Below are positions 17,225 through 25,432 of a stretch of 64,000 nt of DNA, in pieces. A model generated the notes under the pieces. The model saw only the letters and a list, made by a program, of their open reading frames with translations, did no database searches and was not told where the DNA came from. The position numbers were made by a program, and so were the translations under genes. Position 1 is the stretch's first letter. Every line of letters starts with the position of its first letter. Origin of the DNA: Pedobacter jeongneungensis (GTDB taxonomy: Bacteria; Bacteroidota; Bacteroidia; Sphingobacteriales; Sphingobacteriaceae); NCBI RefSeq assembly GCF_000633455.1, contig NZ_AYMG01000020.1, forward strand, positions 94,435 to 158,434. The letters run 5' to 3'.

Positions 17225-19381
17225 TTACGCCAATGGAATTTCAAACCAGAATTCACTTCCTTTCCCGAGTTCGCTTTCTACACCCATTTTGCCACCATGA
17301 CGTTGAATGATCTCCGAAGAAATATAAAGCCCCATGCCCAGGCCATTGTATTCTGTACTTTGATCGGCTGCCTGCCATAAGCGGTCAAAGAGATGAGGGA
17401 TCTGCTCAGCCTTAATCCCATTACCCTGATCTTTTACTGATATTCTTACCAAGTCATTTCTTTTTTCACCGGTAATAAATATTGCAGTTCCGGCAGGAGA
17501 ATATTTTACTGCATTATTAACCAGGTTGACGAGTACCTGATCGATCCGGTGCTCATCGGCATACACCATAATATCCGGCGTGCGAATGATAAGCTCGTGG
17601 CTGCCAGCAAGCCTCACGTGGTCGCAACAGCCTTTGAGCAGATGACCGATGTTAAATTTTGATTTATTTAACTTGAGCTTACCTTCTCTGTGCCGGGTGA
17701 CATCAAGGAGTTCATTGATCATGACATTAAATTTTTCCAGACTATTGCCTGCAGATTCGATCAGCTTTACTGCAATCTGGGGAGAGATACTATCTTTCAT
17801 TCTTTCCAGCAATTGAAAGTTAGCTTTCAGAACCGTAATCGGTGTCTTAAGCTCATGGCTGGCTACAGTAAGGAAATCATCCTGTCGCTGTTCGTAGTGT
17901 TTCTGCATCGTTACATCCCTGGTAACGCCGGTCATGGTCAGAGGTTTACCTGTGCCGTCATAATTGGCTTTCCCGGAAGCATGTATCCATCTTACCGAAC
18001 CGTCGGGTAGCCTGGCCTGATACTCTGCTTCGTAAAGTTCGTGGAGTTTTATTGCATCCTCGATATTTTTCTGCACATCGTTGCGGAAGGAAGGAAGAAT
18101 GCTCTCCATCAGATCCGCGAAATCAAACCGGTCTGTTGCAGCTTTTCCGAAGTTAGCCTTGCATTGGTCGCTGCATATCATTTTGTGGGTCGAAAGATCC
18201 AGTTCATAAGATCCCAGCTTTCCGGTGGAAAGTGCCAGTGATAAGCGATCCCTGGATTCCGACACGACCTGGGCAGCCATGGTCTGTTCAGATACATCGC
18301 TGGCAACCACCATTACTGCAGATACAGAACCATCAGCCCCGAAGACAGGCTTATAAACGATATTGAAATAGTAGGGTGTGAGTTCGCCGGACTTTGGCAA
18401 TAAAACCCTTTCTGAATCGCTGTAAATTACCGTCTGTTCAGATAAGGCCTTGTTAACATTATGGATAAAATGCTGTTCACCAAGTTCCGGCAACACCTCC
18501 GCCAGGCGCTTACCCAAAATCGATATATCTTTATCCCAAAGTTTTAAAGCATAGGCATTAGCGCTGATGATACGATAGTCCTTGACGTCCAGTAGAGCAA
18601 TAGCAATAGGGGCGTCGGCCAAAAGGGCCAGGGTCCCTTTGGTTTCTGCTGCCAATTGAACGTTGTCCAGATGAAGCGCAGCATTTAGCGCATCGAGTTT
18701 GAGATTGGCATCTTTTAAAACAGTACGGCTGGCATTAAGCTCTTCATTGGCAAGGCTAAGCTCCTCATTGGTTACCTGGAATTCTTCATTCAAAGCAGCG
18801 AATTCTTCATTAGAAGCATTGAGTTCTTCGTTAGTGGCCTGGTATTCCTCATTAAGCGCGTGATATTGTTCATTTGAAGCCTGATACTCTTCATTGAGGA
18901 CCGAAAGCTGCTCATTGGCCGTATGGAGCTCTTCATTGATCTCTTTTTCTCTGGCTTCTTTTTGCGCTACCATTTCCCAGGCTATGATCCTGGCAGAAAC
19001 ATCCTTTGCAGAATGCAAGATGCAGATGATGTTTTCATTTTCGTCCTTGATGGCCCTGTACACGAAGTCAAAATAGGATGTGACCAGCTTGCCATTGATC
19101 TCAAGCGTTGCAGCGGTGTCCCTGGCTTCGTATGTTTCTCCGGTACGCCATACTGATTTCAGTAATTCAGGGAAAGGCTGGCCTTTCATTTCCGGAAGTG
19201 CATCTTCGAAACGTTGCCCCCGTATAGATCTATCTTTGCCCCAAAGCTTAAGCATAGCATCGTTCGCTAACTGTATGGTAAGCTCCGGGCCTGTATAAAT
19301 GGCTGTGGCATCCATCGACATCATCAAAATGTCCAGCAGCGCCTTGCTGCCCATCGAATTAATAAAATTTATCATCAGCAC
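17225..19381 (-). CDS. Multi-PAS sensor histidine kinase with a long NEEL coiled coil
   Basis: A 718-residue cytoplasmic kinase. Domains in order: PAS (about residues 15-130); a long coiled coil (about 140-245) built from near-repeats of NEEL/NEEY/NEEF with AxN spacers; a second PAS; a third PAS with a PAC end (GVTRDVTMQKHYE); HisKA with SHELKTPIT; and HATPase ending in GLGMGLYISSEII. No membrane segment is seen, so the signal is intracellular. The PAS domains have no LOV cysteine motif. Starts at 19381 (MLMINF) or Met3 at 19375 are equally possible. It is divergent from a single-domain response regulator at 19789, a plausible partner. A canonical promoter precedes it. Confidence 0.93.
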   Translation of the reverse strand: MLMINFINSMGSKALLDILMMSMDATAIYTGPELTIQLANDAMLKLWGKDRSIRGQRFEDALPEMKGQPFPELLKSVWRTGETYEARDTAATLEINGKLVTSYFDFVYRAIKDENENIICILHSAKDVSARIIAWEMVAQKEAREKEINEELHTANEQLSVLNEEYQASNEQYHALNEEYQATNEELNASNEEFAALNEEFQVTNEELSLANEELNASRTVLKDANLKLDALNAALHLDNVQLAAETKGTLALLADAPIAIALLDVKDYRIISANAYALKLWDKDISILGKRLAEVLPELGEQHFIHNVNKALSEQTVIYSDSERVLLPKSGELTPYYFNIVYKPVFGADGSVSAVMVVASDVSEQTMAAQVVSESRDRLSLALSTGKLGSYELDLSTHKMICSDQCKANFGKAATDRFDFADLMESILPSFRNDVQKNIEDAIKLHELYEAEYQARLPDGSVRWIHASGKANYDGTGKPLTMTGVTRDVTMQKHYEQRQDDFLTVASHELKTPITVLKANFQLLERMKDSISPQIAVKLIESAGNSLEKFNVMINELLDVTRHREGKLKLNKSKFNIGHLLKGCCDHVRLAGSHELIIRTPDIMVYADEHRIDQVLVNLVNNAVKYSPAGTAIFITGEKRNDLVRISVKDQGNGIKAEQIPHLFDRLWQAADQSTEYNGLGMGLYISSEIIQRHGGKMGVESELGKGSEFWFEIPLA

Positions 19382-19423
19382 ACCGGATAATTAGCTCCGG
19401 CAATTCTTTATATTTTCAGATTG

Positions 19424-19454
19424 CAAATATAAAATAACAGAATTGTTTCGCAAA
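19424..19454 (-). promoter_or_regulatory. Consensus Bacteroidetes promoter of the PAS kinase gene
   Basis: On the minus strand TTTG (19451-19454) and TATATTTG (19424-19431) are separated by exactly 19 bp, matching the -33/-7 consensus for the primary sigma factor of this phylum. The predicted leader to the ATG at 19381 is about 35-40 nt. Confidence 0.75.
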
Positions 19455-19788
19455 ATGCAACCATCGTGTTGTGGCTACCGGTTTACGCAACATAAGAATA
19501 TCTTCGACCTATAAATAACCTTTGAACACATTGTGGTTACATCATTTTAATGACAGGGATTTGACTAAACTTTTGTGTCTTTCATCTTCACAAAAAGTAG
19601 CTATCATTTTGGACCATACTTATCCTAAATAAATACAGATAGGGCCTTCATAAACATTAAAATAACCCTGGCAAAATATTTTTTCAAAAAAGGGTAACAA
19701 TTAACCAGTTTTTAATGTTATTGAATTTAGATAATAACCTAAAATAGGGGCCTGCTCCTACGAACCCTATGAAAATTGAAGACTACAA
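19455..19788. other. Intergenic stretch between divergent kinase and regulator
   Basis: AT-rich spacer of about 330 bp. Apart from the kinase promoter at its left edge I see no gene and no clear promoter for the response regulator at 19789. Confidence 0.5.
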
Positions 19789-20148
19789 ATGAAAAACTTA
19801 ATTTTTGTTTTAGAGGATGATAAAGATATTGCGGAAATAATTGAACTTATATTGCAGGATAGCGGTTTTAGAATCGCCTGTAGCCCGACCGTAAATGATT
19901 TTCAGGACCGGATTGCTGCATCAAAGCCCGATCTGGTGTTATTGGATATCAATTTACCTGATGGCAATGGCGCTGAGGTATGCAAGGACTTGAAATCAGA
20001 TAAACGTTTTTCAGGTATTCCTGTAATTTTAATGTCTGCAGGCGTCAGTAATCAGACTGCGTTAAACGATTCGTTAGCTGATGATTTCATTTCGAAGCCC
20101 TTTGATATTGCCGATCTCGAAAAAAGGATCAAAGCATTGGTCGCATAA
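19789..20148 (+). CDS. Single-domain response regulator
   Basis: A 119-residue CheY-like receiver with the acidic pocket in VLEDDKD, phospho-acceptor Asp in LVLLDINLPDGNG, a Ser/Thr position in ILMSAG and Lys in FISKPFD. There is no output domain. It is divergent from the multi-PAS kinase and followed by an intrinsic terminator, so it is its own transcription unit. Pairing with that kinase is an inference from proximity. Confidence 0.93.
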   Translation: MKNLIFVLEDDKDIAEIIELILQDSGFRIACSPTVNDFQDRIAASKPDLVLLDINLPDGNGAEVCKDLKSDKRFSGIPVILMSAGVSNQTALNDSLADDFISKPFDIADLEKRIKALVA

Positions 20149-20248
20149 GTTTCAATCCCATTGGAAATTAGAGTGTTTATTATCGGCATTCTAGAATCGT
20201 TTCATTCATTTGCATCTAAATGGCTACCGGAATTTATTTATTCCTTAA

Positions 20249-20275
20249 AAAACCACCCTTATCAAGGGTGGTTTT
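20249..20275 (+). terminator. Intrinsic terminator of the response regulator gene
   Basis: AAAACCACCCTT and AAGGGTGGTTTT form a perfect 12-bp stem with a 3-nt loop, with the T-run at the stem end. It lies 100 bp after the stop codon. Confidence 0.85.
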
Positions 20276-20341
20276 CTCATTGACTTATTTATGTTGAGGA
20301 GTTAGATTACGATAAAGTCATGTTAAATACTGCGCATATGT

Positions 20342-20877
20342 CTACTGCTCAATATTAATCCCATTTGTAGAAATTGATCTGCAGATGATGGAAAGTGATG
20401 CACTTCCAAATGTTTCTGCATAATATCCTGATGAAAACCGGTCTGAGTATGAACTCATGCTTGCCTGTGAACACGATAAGGTCCTGGTTGGCAGCTTGCC
20501 GTAGGTATTTGTCACCGTAATGGTCCCATTAAAACCGGCTATCGTTTTTGGAGAACCGAAAGCAGCTGATCCGACATTTCCTTGGTATCCAGTAGCAGAT
20601 AAAAGGAATTTTGTCCAGTCAAAGATGATTGGGTCTTATCCTAGCCTTTCTTTACAGAATCTTTAACCCCACCTTTCACACCGCCTGTCCGGGCGGGATC
20701 AGCCTCATAACGGGATATAGAGGTGCTGACACTGTTCAGGGAGGTAATAATTTCTTTGCCGCCTGCCTGGATCTTTAGCTGGATTTTCATCCTGGATTCC
20801 AACTGCTGCGCAAAGCCATTTGTGGAACCCAGTGATAATAAAATCAAGGTACTAAGTATCAAGTGTAGATTTTTCAT
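20342..20877 (-). pseudogene. Broken exported-protein gene (premature stop plus frameshift)
   Basis: The intact N-terminal part (20877 down to 20644) encodes a signal peptide (MKNLHLILSTLILLSLGSTN) and about 58 further residues, then meets TAG at 20641-20643. Reading on in the same frame gives a protein-like stretch with FYLLLDTKEMSDQLLSVLQK. A one-base shift in a run of five A residues (plus-strand T at 20545-20549) then continues as TIAGFNGTITVTNTYGK, and further to SYSDRFSSGYYAETFGSA and a stop at 20342-20344. Joining the three pieces gives one protein of about 178 residues. The pattern of the C-terminal half is faintly reminiscent of Hcp-like tube proteins, but I cannot support that family. 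A consensus promoter survives upstream. Sequencing error at both sites is possible. Confidence 0.75.
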
Positions 20878-20950
20878 ATTCCCAGAACACTTAGACCTGG
20901 CGCTTTATTTATCGGAATCAATATTTACACTGCTAGCAAAACTCTTTTCC

Positions 20951-20981
20951 CAAAATTATATTGGCGTTCATCCCAAACAAA
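20951..20981 (-). promoter_or_regulatory. Consensus promoter upstream of the pseudogene
   Basis: On the minus strand TTTG (20978-20981), a 19-bp spacer and TAATTTTG (20951-20958) match the phylum consensus in both boxes and spacing. The leader to the ATG at 20877 would be about 65-70 nt. Confidence 0.7.
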
Positions 20982-21026
20982 AGATACACCGGAAAGGTTT
21001 ATAAGGGAACTTAAATTCAAGATGTA

Positions 21027-22181
21027 ATGCTATCTAATCTGTCCCGCATCCATAAATATCCCCACACTTACAATGTCCTTTTTTTTATAACCATTATAGC
21101 CGCGCTTTCTTCCTGCAAAAAAACAAACGTGGAAGATGATCCTTTACCTGTTGCCGACTCCCATTTTCAAAAGGTGTCTACTACATTGACCAACACTTTA
21201 AGCCTGGATGATAAAGGCAACGTTTGGGCGACGGGGCAGAACAGCAGCATGGTTTTGGGAACCGGTGCAAGTGGTGTGCAGAAATCGTTTGTGCAGGTAT
21301 CGGACCAGGCGAAAGATATCTCGATAAAAGATTCCAGGGCTCTTATTTTAAAAAATGATAACAGCGTCTGGACTTCCGGCAGCAATGGATTTGGAGAGCT
21401 GGGTACCGGCAATGTTGAACCGAATGGGCGCTTTATCAAAGTATTTGACAATGCTGTGCAGATCGAGGCGGGCACAGAAAACGGTTTTATTATCAAAGCT
21501 GATCATTCACTATGGGCAGTGGGCTTTAACCACCGGAACCTGTTTGGCACAGGCTTTTCAAAAGCTGATGTCATCTCCGCCTACACAAAGATTGCGGATA
21601 ATGTTCTTTCAATATCTGCTGGAATGGGTCATATATTGCTTCTAAAGACTGACAACAGTCTTTGGGCATTAGGCCGAAATATCGAAGGGGAACTCGGTAC
21701 CGGAAATACGACCGACCAGGACGGTTTTATAAAAATCATGGATGGTGTAAAAGCGGTAAAGGCTTTGGAATATCATTCCCTGATCATAAAAACGGATAAT
21801 AGTTTATGGGCTGCAGGCAGCAATGATTATGGCGAGCTAGGGCTGGGCGATAAACTGCAGCGCACTACCTTTACCAAAGTGATGGACAACGTAACAGGGC
21901 TTGCGGGCGGCCGCTTTTTTTCATTGGTCATCAAGACGGATAACAGCCTGTGGGCGTCCGGTTACAATAGCTACGGAACCTTTGGTGTCGAAGGCCCGGA
22001 TAAGACCAGCTTCACCAGGGTAGCAGACAATGTGGCCCAGGTTACTGCCGGTGATTATCATTCGCTCATCATTAAAACCGATGGCACAATGTGGGGATCA
22101 GGAAGTACGCGATACGGAGAACTGGGTATAGCCGGCAAAGATGACATCGCAATTTTTACCATAATAAACCTGTCCCGATAA
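21027..22181 (+). CDS. RCC1-repeat (beta-propeller) lipoprotein
   Basis: A 384-residue protein with a hydrophobic N-terminal segment ending in a lipobox-like LSSC around residue 30, so probably a lipoprotein. The remainder consists of seven repeats of about 48 residues with the RCC1 pattern, DNSLWAxGxNxxGELGxG, for example SVWTSGSNGFGELGTG and SLWAAGSNDYGELGLG. Seven repeats fit one complete seven-bladed propeller. Bacterial RCC1-like proteins are mostly uncharacterised; binding of a protein or glycan ligand on the cell surface is a general inference. It is a stand-alone gene upstream of another secreted protein gene on the same strand, with a 73-bp gap. Confidence 0.9.
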   Translation: MLSNLSRIHKYPHTYNVLFFITIIAALSSCKKTNVEDDPLPVADSHFQKVSTTLTNTLSLDDKGNVWATGQNSSMVLGTGASGVQKSFVQVSDQAKDISIKDSRALILKNDNSVWTSGSNGFGELGTGNVEPNGRFIKVFDNAVQIEAGTENGFIIKADHSLWAVGFNHRNLFGTGFSKADVISAYTKIADNVLSISAGMGHILLLKTDNSLWALGRNIEGELGTGNTTDQDGFIKIMDGVKAVKALEYHSLIIKTDNSLWAAGSNDYGELGLGDKLQRTTFTKVMDNVTGLAGGRFFSLVIKTDNSLWASGYNSYGTFGVEGPDKTSFTRVADNVAQVTAGDYHSLIIKTDGTMWGSGSTRYGELGIAGKDDIAIFTIINLSR

Positions 22182-22254
22182 CCTCAATAACACTTTAAGA
22201 TCAATTAGTTAAAGTTAACCTGTCCGCTGCATATAATAACACTATTTTTATTGA

Positions 22255-22848
22255 ATGAAACATTTTACTTATTGCCTGGCCTGTCTGCTGGTAGCGATTG
22301 GCTTCAGGGCCAATGCCCAAGCCCCCAAAGAAGAGATCGTAGTCCCTGCAGCACTAAAGCAATTTATTCCCAAAGGATATAAAGCACTTGACCTTACCAA
22401 AGGTGACCTCAACAGGGATAATTATCTGGATGCCATTCTGGTGCTGTACAAAATCGGCGAAGAAAATACTTCAGATGTTTCCGGGCATCCGGAAAGACGA
22501 CCGCTGCTGATTCTTACCGGTCAAAAAAATAATGCTTACAAACTTTTAGCCCGAAGTGACAATGCTGTGTACTGTGTAGACTGCGGAGGTCAGATGGGAG
22601 ATCCCTTTACCGGCATCACGATCAAGAACGGTTATTTTTCTGTCGAACATTATGGAGGCAGCGGCTGGCGCTGGACCAGGATCGTCACATTTAAATATTC
22701 ACCTGCTGATAATAATTTTTTTCTTTACAAAGATGGAGGAGAAAGTTTTCATGCTACGGAGCCAGAGCAAACAAAGACTGATGTCAAAACGATGAAGGAT
22801 TTTGGCAAGGTTCCATTTGCCAGGTTTGACATTTACAAAGAAGAGTAG
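22255..22848 (+). CDS. Exported hypothetical protein with FG-GAP-like motif
   Basis: A 197-residue protein with a signal peptide (MKHFTYCLACLLVAIGFRANA, cleavage after NAQA). The segment KGDLNRDNYLDAILVL resembles the calcium-binding D-x-N-x-D loop of FG-GAP/VCBS repeats. A CVDCGGQMGD element and GGSGWRWTRIVTF follow. Similar secreted proteins are common in this phylum, without known function. It is followed by a bidirectional terminator shared with the convergent gene. Confidence 0.8.
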   Translation: MKHFTYCLACLLVAIGFRANAQAPKEEIVVPAALKQFIPKGYKALDLTKGDLNRDNYLDAILVLYKIGEENTSDVSGHPERRPLLILTGQKNNAYKLLARSDNAVYCVDCGGQMGDPFTGITIKNGYFSVEHYGGSGWRWTRIVTFKYSPADNNFFLYKDGGESFHATEPEQTKTDVKTMKDFGKVPFARFDIYKEE

Positions 22849-22928
22849 CGCGTAAATAAAAATTCATTTTTTTAAAATGCAGAAGTGTTTTAGCACTCTT
22901 GATCGCAATAACAAACTACTGATATAAC

Positions 22929-22955
22929 AATAAAGCCGGCTTGACCGGCTTTATT
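22929..22955. terminator. Bidirectional intrinsic terminator
   Basis: AATAAAGCCGG and CCGGCTTTATT form a perfect 11-bp stem with a 5-nt loop. It lies between the convergent ends of the genes at 22848 and 22968, and the A/T-rich stem base suits both directions. Confidence 0.85.
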
Positions 22956-22967
22956 GTTTCGTAGTAT

Positions 22968-23405
22968 TTAATGTGATTCTATCTCTGCCAAAGCTTCAGC
23001 AATACCAGCTCTTTGTTTTTCAAGCAGGGCAAAGTGGTCTGCATGTTCCTGATAATTCTGCAGGGCATTATCATATTTTTCCAATGCCGCTTTTTCACCT
23101 GTAGTGATAGCTTCCAGAATCGCAGTATCTTCTTTACTGCTCAAGGCCTGTTTGATATCGATCCAGGTACGGTGAAGGGCCCCTAATATGCCGCCATCTG
23201 TATTATCGGAATCTCCGCCATGTATAACAATATGACTTTTTAATTCCTGGGCATACTCTGCTCTTTGAGCTGCAAATTTACCAAACAGTGCTTTAAGCGC
23301 TACATTATCCGTTGCTTCTGCGGCGGATTCATAGCCTTCTTTACCATCGTTGAGGATGTTTACAAGACCTTTTAGGTCGCTGACAATTTCTTTATCGTTT
23401 TCCAT
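22968..23405 (-). CDS. PA2169-family four-helix-bundle protein
   Basis: A 145-residue all-helical protein of the PA2169/DUF2383 type. It begins DLKGLVNILNDGKEGYESAAE, a typical family opening, and continues with FAAQRAEYAQELKSHI and the helix TAILEAITTGEKAALEKYDNAL. The family has a ferritin-like four-helix fold and is often stress-associated; its biochemical role is not established. There is no signal peptide. Confidence 0.9.
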   Translation of the reverse strand: MENDKEIVSDLKGLVNILNDGKEGYESAAEATDNVALKALFGKFAAQRAEYAQELKSHIVIHGGDSDNTDGGILGALHRTWIDIKQALSSKEDTAILEAITTGEKAALEKYDNALQNYQEHADHFALLEKQRAGIAEALAEIESH

Positions 23406-23483
23406 TTTATGAGATTAAGTACAGAATAAACCAGTTACCGCAGAAAAAGTTTGTATTTCATTTATATTTAACCTGCATTCAAA

Positions 23484-23804
23484 TCAATAATTAGACGAGC
23501 TTTCTTCATAGGCTTTCTTGGATATCTTTTTAAAATCTATCCATTCTTTATCGAAGGCATGTTGCGTTAAGTAATCAATAAAGAATAAAGTTTCCTGGGT
23601 ATCGAGATGTAGCTGCAGGCTTCCAGAATCTACCAGGTAAGCAATCCGTATCTGATAACGGTGACCCAATTTTAAACCATACTTCTTAGCCGGGCCAACA
23701 AACTCCGCGTTGCCGAATACCCGTTTTACTTTCACTTTTTCCACGAACCGATAGTTGATGTTAACAATAACAGCAATTTTAGTCAATTTATATACAAAGT
23801 GCAA
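23484..23804 (-). CDS. Hypothetical protein
   Basis: A 106-residue basic protein I do not recognise. It contains RVFGNAEFVGPAKKYGLKLGHRYQIRIAYL, a strand-rich segment, and a helical C-terminal half (FIDYLTQHAFDKEWIDFKKI). The true start could be later than 23804. It is in the same orientation as the PA2169-family gene but 78 bp upstream of it. The coding call rests on composition only. Confidence 0.5.
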   Translation of the reverse strand: MHFVYKLTKIAVIVNINYRFVEKVKVKRVFGNAEFVGPAKKYGLKLGHRYQIRIAYLVDSGSLQLHLDTQETLFFIDYLTQHAFDKEWIDFKKISKKAYEESSSNY

Positions 23805-23985
23805 GGGTAAATAATTGAACCAACTATCCGCGGTACACTATTTTACTTCATGATTTTTGATTTGCAAGCAGGGATATTGCATGTATGGGGGAACAGCATT
23901 ACAGGAGTTTTACAATAAAAAACAACGCGGTGTCCATAATTGCTTTGACATAGGAAATGAAACCAATAAACTGATGTAAAGATAA

Positions 23986-24007
23986 TAGCCGGGTAGAAAC
24001 CCGGCTA
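23986..24007 (-). terminator. GCCGGGT-type hairpin, probable terminator (copy A)
   Basis: TAGCCGGGT and ACCCGGCTA form a perfect 9-bp stem with a 4-nt loop. On the minus strand it lies 104 nt after the stop of the gene at 24111. The same hairpin with the same loop recurs at 27210-27229. The rest of the spacer from 23805 to 24110 shows no gene. Confidence 0.65.
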
Positions 24008-24110
24008 ATCATCACAGAAATTTACATACCGATGAATGACTACATCATCTCATTGGTATAGTAGCAACAATAATAAAATTTATTAGTTCAAAGTATTCAT
24101 AACAAGATGT

Positions 24111-25121
24111 CTATAACAACTGGTAAGCGATCCAGGCTCCAAATTCAGCAATTTTCAAATCCAGGGCTACCTGATCGGGTATAAATAAATTGCCGTTGAT
24201 GTCTGTAATTGCAGTTCCTGCACCTTCAGCAGGTTGATGGTTTACATCAATAGAATTGCGCCAGTAAGTTGCATGGTTCTGCCATTCCTGCTGATCTACC
24301 AATTCGGGAGATCCTGCCCAAAGATTCCATATCAGGCTAGTGTTTTCCTGTAGCAGGTTACCTGATCCCAGGTTGAACAGTTCCATAACTTTGGTATTGA
24401 ATTCGTGTACCTTTAAATCAGAAGATGGGACAATGCCGCCTATAATGACTGCCAGGTGCGCCACAGCCCAAGCATAATCACTGGTGTGATCTGCCCTCGC
24501 AGGAAATGGCCACTGCGGATATGTTCCCATAGTAACCCGCACAAAATCATCCTGCCCGTTTTCACCAGTCGTAGTAATCCTTACTCCCTGGGCTTTACTT
24601 AAAGGCAATTGTTCTGACCATAGGTTGTTAAGCTTTAACAGCTGTCGCCATAAGAAGCCTTCAGTATCATCTGAACTAAACCAGATTGTCGGTTTGACTT
24701 TAATATCGGCTGCAAATAATTCATTCTTAGGCGCCATCTCGTCAATCCAGCCCCTGTTACCGGTTACCGTAACTTCGATATTCATGGTAACGCCTGCAGA
24801 TGGGAAATAAACCCCTTGCTGAGGGCAAATGATAGACCATACCTGGCCATAATTATCGTAGCCGAGCCTTGAAATATCCGGTGCGAACATTTGGTACATT
24901 CTTGTGGAAGAATCGCCATTTTTAACCTCCCAGCTAAATTCAGGCCACCTTGCCCTGAGCATCCGATTAATTTTGGAAATGTTGTCAAGATTGTCCTGAA
25001 ATTTCAATGAGGAAAGGAGATCCGGTTCCGGATAAGGCTGATCGGGAGGATTTTGTGAAAAACCACCTACCCAGCCTGCTGGAATAGATGATTGTTGGTC
25101 TGCATTGGTTGGCTGATCCAT
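24111..25121 (-). CDS. Hypothetical protein of 336 residues
   Basis: I do not recognise this soluble protein. It opens with a Gln/Pro-rich segment (MDQPTNADQQSSIPAGWVGGF), has no signal peptide, and contains Trp-rich stretches such as ARWPEFSWEV, GTYPQWPFPA and NLWAGSPELVDQQEW. It has a regular alternation of strands and helices and no repeats. It is single, with spacers of about 300 bp on both sides. The start at 25121 is the first Met and is preceded by AT-rich sequence. Confidence 0.75.
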   Translation of the reverse strand: MDQPTNADQQSSIPAGWVGGFSQNPPDQPYPEPDLLSSLKFQDNLDNISKINRMLRARWPEFSWEVKNGDSSTRMYQMFAPDISRLGYDNYGQVWSIICPQQGVYFPSAGVTMNIEVTVTGNRGWIDEMAPKNELFAADIKVKPTIWFSSDDTEGFLWRQLLKLNNLWSEQLPLSKAQGVRITTTGENGQDDFVRVTMGTYPQWPFPARADHTSDYAWAVAHLAVIIGGIVPSSDLKVHEFNTKVMELFNLGSGNLLQENTSLIWNLWAGSPELVDQQEWQNHATYWRNSIDVNHQPAEGAGTAITDINGNLFIPDQVALDLKIAEFGAWIAYQLL

Positions 25122-25432
25122 AAGTTTTGGTTTTGAGGTTTAATTTAAAATTGTTTGGTTAGGCGGAGAGCTATTTCTATGCTGTCGTCACTCGTCCCTA
25201 ATTAAATGTAAAATATTAAATCCAGATATTCAAGTATTTACTGAAAATTTTATTGATTAATTAGTAATAAACGTCGCTCAGGAATGACATCTTTATTGAA
25301 GAATTTATATAGAATTCGTCTTAGTATCAGATGCAGGTGAGCTTTCGGGAATGTAGAATCAGCTTACGGGATGGGAGCGTAGGAAAATATTGGATCTAAA
25401 TCAGATATTGTATCCTGCATTATCCCGCATGA
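25122..25432. other. Intergenic stretch, no gene seen
   Basis: About 310 bp between two minus-strand genes. A TTACTAATT sequence (minus strand, near 25260), shared with the palindrome upstream of the SRAP gene, is the only item noted and may be chance. Confidence 0.4.

Noticed and set aside
20342..20640. Identification of the broken gene as a type VI secretion Hcp protein
   Set aside because: Only a vague similarity of strand pattern and length; no diagnostic motif, and no other type VI genes in the window.
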